44,992 bases of DNA, taken from an uncultured Burkholderiales bacterium. GTDB taxonomy: Bacteria; Pseudomonadota; Gammaproteobacteria; Burkholderiales; Burkholderiaceae_E. Below the pieces are notes generated by a model, which saw only the letters and a list, made by a program, of their open reading frames with translations, searched no databases and was not told the origin of the DNA. Made by a program: the position numbers and the translations under genes. The stretch is taken from positions 1 to 44,992 of the forward strand of contig CADEEH010000026.1 in assembly GCA_902826305.1 (NCBI GenBank), given 5' to 3'. This document shows, piece by piece, positions 17,502 through 24,400 of this stretch. Within the stretch, counting starts at the first letter, position 1. Every line of letters begins with the position of its first letter.

Positions 17502-17870
17502 TCAGGCGCGGCACTCCGGATGTTCGATCAGGTCGCGCGGGTCGTCGCAGCCCGAGCCACCCGGCACACGCGGCTTGCGGCGTGCGAGGCGGTCGTCTTC
17601 GGTCGACGTCGGGGCGGCACCGGCACGGCACTCCGGATGTTCGATCAGGTCGCGCGGGTCGTCGCAGCCCGAGCCACCCGGCACACGCGGCTTGCGGCGC
17701 GCGACGAGATCGATCGCCTGCTGGGTCGATGCGGCGCTCACGGCTCCGATCGCCGACAGCGCTTCGGGCATCGAGGGCTGCATCGCCTGCGACGCCTGGC
17801 CGATCGCGAACAGGGCCGCGCCAACGGCGATCATGCTCGTCATCCGGTAGTACCTGCGAGAGTTCTTCAT
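17502..17870 (-). CDS. Small secreted protein with two identical Cys-containing repeats
   Basis: 122 aa, not recognised. A perfect AAGGAG six bases before the ATG at 17870 fixes the start. MKNSRRYYRM, a hydrophobic stretch (TSMIAVGAALFAIGQASQA, 11-29) and a following Ala/Ser-rich region look like a Sec signal peptide. The mature part consists mainly of two near-identical units, each ending in GSGCDDPRDLIEHPECRA, with cysteines at 69/81 and 108/120 (C-x11-C) after a dibasic ARRKPRVPGG lead. The second copy ends exactly at the C-terminus. The ARRKP sequence could be a processing or cleavage site, so a repeat-encoded exported peptide is possible. That is speculation. It is divergent from the two-component system. 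Confidence 0.75.
   Translation of the reverse strand: MKNSRRYYRMTSMIAVGAALFAIGQASQAMQPSMPEALSAIGAVSAASTQQAIDLVARRKPRVPGGSGCDDPRDLIEHPECRAGAAPTSTEDDRLARRKPRVPGGSGCDDPRDLIEHPECRA
17509..17699. repeat. 117-bp period tandem duplication inside the small secreted gene
   Basis: 74 bp are identical at 17509-17582 and 17626-17699, an offset of 117 bp (39 codons), so the reading frame is kept. The next base differs (T versus C) and identity then briefly resumes. Exact nucleotide identity, including third positions, points to a recent duplication or gene conversion. Confidence 0.95.
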
Positions 17871-18236
17871 GTGGATCTCCTTCGGGGTGGAATCGTGGTT
17901 CGTGGTTCGTGGCCTCGTCGCCGAGGTTGCGCCGTGGCCGACCATCGATCGGGCGTTGCGGCACTGGAGGCATCGTAGGCAACCGGTGCGAACCCCGGAA
18001 CGGGCGAGAGGCGCGACCTTTCCCCGACGTCGGTCGCGATCGGATCCGACCATGGTCCGTGGGGCAGATCACGCACCGCGCGTAGTCACCCGATCCGACC
18101 TTGGTCCATGGTGCAACGGCGCACCCGGTGCTAGGCTTCGAGGCAACGCGAAGGGCCGGTAACGCGGAAACGGCCGGAAAATTCCCGCGTCGTCGTCCAC
18201 CCGATATGCCGCGCAGCGCGGCGACAGGAGCCGATC
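17871..18236. other. Divergent control region between secreted repeat gene and two-component genes (366 bp)
   Basis: No gene is supported. The stretch has a short 7-bp tandem repeat (CGTGGTT twice plus CGTGG, 17894-17912) in the leader of the secreted gene, a TACGAT candidate -10 on the minus strand at 17972-17977, and the two 20-bp boxes described separately. Confidence 0.5.
18043..18111. promoter_or_regulatory. Two near-identical 20-bp direct repeats, putative regulator boxes
   Basis: GATCCGACCATGGTCCGTGG (18043-18062) and GATCCGACCTTGGTCCATGG (18092-18111) differ at two bases and are 49 bp apart start to start. The first contains the palindrome GACCATGGTC. They lie between two divergent genes, upstream of a LuxR-family response regulator gene, so they are candidate binding sites for that regulator. 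Confidence 0.5.
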
Positions 18237-19658
18237 ATCCACCGTGCGTTCGAACGCCTGAGCCTGTCGCGCAGGTACCTGGTCACCAGCTTTCCGATCC
18301 TGCTGCTCGGCATGGTCGTCGTCGGCTGGTGGGTCGGCCGGATGATCGAGGCCGGTGTCATCCACCGGCTCGGCACGATGACCAGCCACTACGTCGAGAG
18401 TTTCGTCTCGCCGCACCTGCAGTCGATGCAGCAGACCGGCTCCCTCGATGACACACAACGGGCGGCACTCGATTCGCTGCTCACCGAGACCCCGCTGGGC
18501 AAACGCATCGTCGCGTTCAAGATCTGGTCTCCGAGCGGTCAGGTGCTGTACAGCACCAACGCGCAGATCACCGGGCAGACGTTTCCGATCGGTGAAGGGC
18601 TCGGTGCGGCGCTGCGCGGCAACGTGCACTCGCACGTCAGCACACTCGGCGAAAGCGAGAACGCGGCCGAGGGTGCGCAATGGAACAGGCTGGTCGAGAC
18701 CTACAGTCCGATCCATGCCGACCGGATCGGCACCGTGATCGCGGCAGCCGAGTTCTACCAGGCGACCGATGGTCTCGACCACGAGATCCGTGCGGCGCAA
18801 TGGCGAAGCTGGCTTCTGGTCGCGGCGACGATGCTGGTGATGTACCTGCTGATCTTCAGCCTCGTGCGTCGCGGCAGCCTCACCATCGACATCCAGCGCC
18901 GACAGCTGAACCGCAAGGTCGTGGAGCTGTCGGAACTGATCGCGCAGAACGCGCGACTGCACGAGCGGGTGCGTCGCGCGGCGCTGCGCACGACTGCGTT
19001 GAACGAGCGCTACCTGCGGCGGATCGCCGCCGACCTGCACGACGGTCCGGCACAGGACATGTCGCTGGCGCTGATGCGCTTCGACACGCTGGCGCAGGGT
19101 CATCGCGCGTACTCGGTGCACGGCGACGACGACGCGCCATCCCGCCTGCCCGACGAAGACAGCCGCGCGATCCGTTCGGCGCTGCAGTCGGCCCTCGGCG
19201 AGCTGCGCGCGATCTCGATCGGGTTGAGCCTGCCCGAGGTCGACGGACTCGCCAGCAGCGAGATCGCCGGCCGCGCGGTGCGCGATTTCGAACGCAAGTC
19301 GAATGCGAAGGTGACGCTGGTCACGACCGGTTCACACCCGGCGCCCGCGCTGCCGGTGAAGATCGCGCTCTACCGGCTGATCCAGGAATCGCTGACCAAC
19401 GGGCTGCGGCACGGCGGGGGCAACGATCTGCGTGTCGAGCTGGTGTCCGAAGGCGAGCGCCTGGACCTGAAGGTCAGCGACGGCGGCGTCGGCTTCGACG
19501 CCGGCGCCCGGCGCAAGATCGGCCGCATCGGCCTGGAGGGCATGCGCGAACGGGTCGAGATCCTCGGCGGCAGCTTCGACCTGGCGACGACACCCGGCGC
19601 GGGCACCGTGATCCGGGTCATCCTGCCGGCGAACCAGCCCGAACTCGACGATGAGTGA
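18237..19658 (+). CDS. NarX/DegS-like sensor histidine kinase
   Basis: Membrane sensor that autophosphorylates and passes phosphate to the response regulator encoded next. TM1 (YLVTSFPILLLGMVVVGWWVG), a periplasmic region of about 140 residues, and TM2 (WLLVAATMLVMYLLIFSLV) precede a HisKA_3 dimerisation domain with the phospho-acceptor His in AADLHDGPAQDMSLAL. The HATPase domain has ESLTNGLRHG (N box), VSDGGVGFD and GLEGMRERV. The first ATG in frame is at 18312, but that would cut TM1 in half. The upstream frame is open and an AGGAG sits six bases before an ATC codon at 18237. I give that non-canonical start, with 18312 as the fallback. It overlaps the regulator gene by 8 bp. Confidence 0.85.
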   Translation: MHRAFERLSLSRRYLVTSFPILLLGMVVVGWWVGRMIEAGVIHRLGTMTSHYVESFVSPHLQSMQQTGSLDDTQRAALDSLLTETPLGKRIVAFKIWSPSGQVLYSTNAQITGQTFPIGEGLGAALRGNVHSHVSTLGESENAAEGAQWNRLVETYSPIHADRIGTVIAAAEFYQATDGLDHEIRAAQWRSWLLVAATMLVMYLLIFSLVRRGSLTIDIQRRQLNRKVVELSELIAQNARLHERVRRAALRTTALNERYLRRIAADLHDGPAQDMSLALMRFDTLAQGHRAYSVHGDDDAPSRLPDEDSRAIRSALQSALGELRAISIGLSLPEVDGLASSEIAGRAVRDFERKSNAKVTLVTTGSHPAPALPVKIALYRLIQESLTNGLRHGGGNDLRVELVSEGERLDLKVSDGGVGFDAGARRKIGRIGLEGMRERVEILGGSFDLATTPGAGTVIRVILPANQPELDDE

Positions 19659-20307
19659 TGCGATCAGCGTGCTGGTCGTCGACGACCATCCGCTGTTCCG
19701 GCAGGGCGTGGTGAACTCGCTCGCCACCGCTTCCGGCCTGGTCGTCGCCGGCGAGGCGTCCTCGGGGGAGGATGCGTTGAGGCTCGCCCGCGAGCTGCTC
19801 CCCGACGTCGTGCTGCTCGACATCAGCATGCCGGGATGGGGAGGCCTGGTCACCGCGGGCAAGTTGTCGACCGCGTGTCCGGCGAGTGCGATCGTGATGC
19901 TGACCGTGTCCGAGGACAAGGACAAGCTGCTCGCGGCGTTCAAGGCCGGTGCGCGTGCCTATGTGCTCAAGGGGGTCTCCGCGCAGGAGCTCGCCGACGT
20001 CATCCACGCGGCCGCGCGCGGCGAGGCCTACGTGTCGCCGTCGCTTGCCGCCGAGATGCTGGTCACGCTGACGTCGACGCGCTCGGCCGATCCGCTGCAG
20101 GAGCTGACCGATCGCGAACGCGACATCCTGCGGCTGATCGGCGCCGGCCTGACCAATCGGGAGATCGGCAAGGAACTGTGCCTGTCCGAGAAGACGATCA
20201 AGCACTACGTGACCAACATCCTGCAGAAGCTGCAGGTGCGAAGCCGGGTCGAGGCCGCGCTGATCGCCGCGCGTCATCGGCTCGATGATCCGATCCGCGA
20301 TGGTTGA
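19651..20307 (+). CDS. NarL/LuxR-family response regulator
   Basis: 218 aa. The receiver domain has the acidic pair in VLVVDDHPLFRQG, phospho-acceptor Asp57 (VVLLDISMPGWGG), Thr in MLTVSE and Lys in AYVLKG. The C-terminal LuxR-type helix-turn-helix is LTDRERDILRLIGAGLTNRE followed by LSEKTIKHYVTNILQKL. It overlaps the kinase gene by 8 bp, so the pair is a single operon and almost surely a cognate system. Candidate targets are the secreted repeat gene and its own promoter. The adjacent convergent pilus operon is also possible. Confidence 0.93.
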   Translation: MSDAISVLVVDDHPLFRQGVVNSLATASGLVVAGEASSGEDALRLARELLPDVVLLDISMPGWGGLVTAGKLSTACPASAIVMLTVSEDKDKLLAAFKAGARAYVLKGVSAQELADVIHAAARGEAYVSPSLAAEMLVTLTSTRSADPLQELTDRERDILRLIGAGLTNREIGKELCLSEKTIKHYVTNILQKLQVRSRVEAALIAARHRLDDPIRDG

Positions 20308-20337
20308 CCCGAAAGTGGCGGGCGCGCGGACCCTCCC

Positions 20338-20967
20338 TCAGCGCGCGGCCAGTTCCTCGGCCTGGCCGAAGCTCTCCAGATCGACCTGGATCGTCGCGGG
20401 CACCGGCTTGCCGGCCGCCATCGCCGGGATGAAGCGGGCGTAGCGGACCGCCTCCAGCACCGGCTCGACATCCATCGTGCCTTCGACGCGGATCACCTCG
20501 ATCGCGCCGGGCACGCCGCTTTCGTCGACCGTCAGCCGCAAGCGCAGCCGCACGCCGACCTTGTCCATCAGCGCCTGCGGCCACTGGATCGCCGTCAGCG
20601 GCACCGGGCGGGTGTCGATCGCGACACCCGCGGGATCGGGTGCGCCGCTGTCGCGCGCCGCGCGCTGGTCGGGTGCCGCAGCCGGCGCTGCATCGTTGGC
20701 CCGGGCCGGGGAGGGCGCTGATCGCGCCGGGGCGCCGCCGTCGCGGGCGATCGATCCGGCGCCGGGCAACGCGAGTTCACCGCGCTGGGGTTCGATCGCC
20801 GCCACCGCAGGCACCGGCAGCGGCAACGTCAGCAGCGACACCGCCATCGCCGGCTGCCGCCCGCCGGTGCTGACCACCACCGTCGACTGCGAGCCGACCG
20901 CCAGGCCGAGCGCGGCCGCGTGCAGCGTCAGCGACAGCGCGAGCGGGGCGGGGATGGCACGCAGCAT
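20338..20967 (-). CDS. TonB-like C-terminal domain protein at the end of the pilus operon
   Basis: 209 aa. The N-terminus (MLRAIPAPLALSLTLHAAAL) carries one hydrophobic segment and looks like a TonB-type inner-membrane anchor. A Pro/Ala-rich linker (about 45-125) follows. The C-terminal domain (VGVRLRLRLTVDESGVPGAI, EPVLEAVRYARFIPAMAAGK) matches the TonB/energy-transducer C-terminal fold. It starts 16 bp after the pilE stop on the same strand, so it is the last gene of the leftward minor-pilin operon. No exbB/exbD or TonB-dependent receptor is nearby, so its partner is unclear. It may bridge the inner membrane and the secretin or envelope instead. Confidence 0.75.
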   Translation of the reverse strand: MLRAIPAPLALSLTLHAAALGLAVGSQSTVVVSTGGRQPAMAVSLLTLPLPVPAVAAIEPQRGELALPGAGSIARDGGAPARSAPSPARANDAAPAAAPDQRAARDSGAPDPAGVAIDTRPVPLTAIQWPQALMDKVGVRLRLRLTVDESGVPGAIEVIRVEGTMDVEPVLEAVRYARFIPAMAAGKPVPATIQVDLESFGQAEELAAR

Positions 20968-20983
20968 CGCGAAGGCAGCCGGC

Positions 20984-21472
20984 TCAGCGCCAGCACTGCT
21001 CGACGGTGTTCGAGCCGGTGACGGTCTTGACCATCCGGTCGTTGAGTGTGTAGACGCCGCACTTGGCGTCGGTGCCATTGATCAGCGTCGCGGTCAGCGT
21101 GTACTGCTGCCCGCCGCTCAACTGCTGGTACGTGATCCGATACTTGCTCGCGGTCGCGTTGTTGACCGCATCCGGACTCGAATAGATCGACGCCCCCGAG
21201 GGCAGCCCGTACAACGTCGAGAAATCCGCGCTCACCGGATACGTCGCCTCGACGGTGAACCGGCGTTCGAGCAGCGTCGCCGCCCGCATCAGCGCGGTGC
21301 GCGCCTCGGCGCGATAGCCGCGTTGCACGTACTCCTGGTAACCCGGCACGGTGATCGCGGCCAGCACGCCGAGGATCGTGATCACCAGCAGCACCTCGAC
21401 CATCGTGAAGCCCCCGGCATCGCGAAACTTCGCGACACCGGCCGGCAGCCTTCCTGCGGATCGTCGGAACAT
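20984..21472 (-). CDS. pilE: Type IV pilin-like protein PilE (leftward cluster)
   Basis: 162 aa. A 20-residue basic leader ends in the prepilin peptidase site G|FTMVEVLLVI, with Glu at mature position 5 and a long hydrophobic helix. The C-terminus has a two-Cys loop (AKCGVYTLNDRMVKTV, then EQCWR) as in PilE minor pilins. AGGAG stands 8 bases before the ATG at 21472. It lies 11 bp after the pilY1 stop, the same place as pilE in the Pseudomonas fimU-pilVWXY1Y2E operon. It would assemble with the other minor pilins into the tip or priming complex of type IV pili. Confidence 0.92.
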   Translation of the reverse strand: MFRRSAGRLPAGVAKFRDAGGFTMVEVLLVITILGVLAAITVPGYQEYVQRGYRAEARTALMRAATLLERRFTVEATYPVSADFSTLYGLPSGASIYSSPDAVNNATASKYRITYQQLSGGQQYTLTATLINGTDAKCGVYTLNDRMVKTVTGSNTVEQCWR

Positions 21473-21483
21473 CGTCACCACTC

Positions 21484-24400
21484 CTAGTTCTGCAGTTCGC
21501 GCCACTGCACACGGGCCGGGCAGGCGCCGGGCAGCGCGGTGCCGAACACGCCGGTGTCCTTCAGCGAGCCGCGGTACGCGAGCACGCCGGTGCAGATCTG
21601 CGTCGGCGTCGGCGGGCGCATGATCGCCCCCGCGGTGCCGCCGCCGGCGGCGCCGCGATCCTCGCGACGGCTGGCGAAGTACTTCTTGTCCGTCGGACCG
21701 CCGAAGCTCGACCGGTCGCTCTTGAACGTCTCGCCGGCCGCGTTCGTGTAGTTCTGCGCGCGGATCTGCAGGTCGTCGTTGCGGTCCAGGCCACCGTAGT
21801 CGGACCGGCCGCCGGTCAGGAAGTCGAGGGCGTACATCGCCGAATCGCCACCCCCCGAGCAGGCGTCGCCGCTGGGCATCAGGTTGTTGAAGATCACGTA
21901 TTCGCCGCTCATCCGCGGGGTGTAGATCGTCCGTTCGCCGATCTCCTTGTCGAGCACGTCGACCAGCCAGCCGCGCTGCGGCTGTGTGCTGCCGGTGGGC
22001 CCGGTTGCCATCGGATCGGTGCCCGAGATCAGGTTGGTGCGGGTCGCGTCCGAGTAGTTCGGGATGTACTTCGACAGCATCGAGAACTGCGCGGCCTTCG
22101 ATGCTTCGGAGTCGCCGTACGCCGTGTTGCCCTCGGATGCCAGATAGACCTGCTTCATCAGCTGGGCACGGGTGATCGTCGTCGTGCCCAGGGCGGGCGA
22201 GGTGGTCGTCGCCGGCTTGTCCCACAACCCGTACATCGAGTTCTGCACGAAGGTCGTCGGTGCCGTCGTCGGCGGCGACAGGTCATCGCGCTCGAGCAGA
22301 CGACCGGTGCCGAACATCACGAACGCGCCGCGCAGCTGCGGCCCGGGCATCAGCACCGGGGACGCGGTGATCGGTTGTGTCCGCCCGTCGGCGGCCTTGG
22401 CCTCGAACAGCACGATCCGGTTGCCGGCGGCCGACCAGGTCGACGCGGCGTTGCCGTTCAGATGGAAGCGCCAGAGCTTGCCCTCCTGGTCACCGCCGTA
22501 GATGTAGTCGCTGATGCCGTCGCCCTCGACGTCGTACAGCACCACGCCACCCAGGCCGCCGCCGTTGTTGCTGGTCTGCAGCTTGACGTAGTCGGTGCCT
22601 TCGACCCAGGTGCCGTTGGTGCCGCTCGGCCCCTCGAGGAACAGGATGAACACGGTGCTCTTGCCGGTCGTGCCGGCGGTGCTGCGGGCCGGGTTCGACG
22701 GATCGTTGAAATCCGCCTCGGTCGCGTTGAAGCCGCCGCTGAACACCATCGCCCAGCGCCCGTTGGGCATCAGCCGGATCAGCGGTTCCGAATAGACGTA
22801 GCCGAGCTCGGGATCGTCGCGGTCGGTGAACTCCCACTTGACGACCGAGGCCGCGGTGCTCTCGGCCATCTTCGACGGATCGGTGACGTCGAGCAGGTAC
22901 ACGCCCTGGCCGCCCTTGCCCAGGCCACCGCCGAGGTAGGTCCGCCAGGTGCCGCCGACCTGGGCGTCGGCGACCGTCAGCTGGCCGTTGACGTAGTAGC
23001 GGTGCGCGTAACCGGGCGCCGAGAACGCGGTCAGGTTCTTGTACATCGGCGTCGGCACGTAGGCCCAGACCTCGTCGCCGGTCTCGGCGTCGAACGCGTG
23101 CAGCATGCCGTCGTTCGCGCCGACGTACACCAGGGGCCGTCGTGTCCGGTTGGCGAGTGCGAACGAGAGATACGAGGCCCCGCCGACGCCGGCCGACGGT
23201 GCACCGACGTAGACCGGGCTCGAGTCGACGATGTCACCGAGCACGGTCGTTCCGCGCTGGCGGAATCCGCCGGCGCCGTTGCCCTCGTTGCTGATGTCGC
23301 CGCGCAGGTACAACAGCCGGTCCGTGCCGAAGCCGTCCGCATTGAGCAGCGCCTGCTGATGGGTGCTGAGCGAACTCCAGCGGAACGGCACCGGCTGGCG
23401 GTTGGTCGCATGCATCGTCACGATCGCGCGCGAGTTGTGGTCGACCGTCGTCGACTTCAGGTTGCGGTTCCTGGCCTGCCAGAGCACCGGCCCCGGCTTG
23501 CCGTCTTCCTCGATCTTGGTGGCGACCAGGTTGCCGCTCCAGTCGGCGCTGTCGAACGTCGCCTGGAACACCTTGGTGTTGGTCGACAGTTGCGACGTGT
23601 TCGACTGCACCGCGGCCAGCGAGGATTGCAGTTCCAGCCGCTGGAAAACACGCTCCAGTCCGGACTCCAGGCCGAGCGGATTGTTGACCAGGAAGAAGTT
23701 GTCGGGTACGCCGTCGGGACCGCTCGCCCCGGTCTTGTTGTTCAGCTTGTCGAACTCCTCGGGCAGTGTCTTGGTCGGTTTGCCGTCGCCGTCCTTGTCC
23801 TCGAAGCCGCCGAACAGCGACGTGTAGTACAGCGGGTCCTCGAACGACTGCGCCGGGGGCGTCGCCGACAGCGTGAACGTCGCGGTGGACGGACCATCGT
23901 TGGCCTGGCAGTCGACGCATCGGCCCAGGCTCAGCTTGCCGGTCGGGCCGACGACATTGAGGCCGACCGACGTGTCGTCGTTCGTGAAGCCGAGCACGCC
24001 GCTGTGGTAGTGCACGCCGTCCTGGGTCGTGCCGTCGATCACGTAGCCGAAGCCCTGCGGATTGGCGGTCGCCTGGTACACCGCATCGGTGGTGATCTGG
24101 ATCGTGTTCGTCGCCCGGTTCATCCGGTACTTGATCATCCCCCAGACATCCATGTCGTAGTCGCCGCCGGCCTCGCTGTCCTCCCAGCTCGCGAAGATCG
24201 TGCCGCGCGATTCGTCGGCGGTGGCGCTCTGGCTGACCACGCGCAGGTCGACCAGCGCGCCGCCCATCCGCTTGCCGCCCACCAGCAGCCGGTACGCGGG
24301 CTGGATCACCGCGCGGGGTGTCGTCTCGCCGGCGAACATCACCGGGATACGGGGCACACCGGAGGACAGCTGCACGCCGTAGGTGTCGACCTGCAGCGGC

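Noticed and set aside
17509-17699. CRISPR-like repeats
   Set aside because: Only two copies, in frame within a gene, with period 117 bp and no spacer structure.
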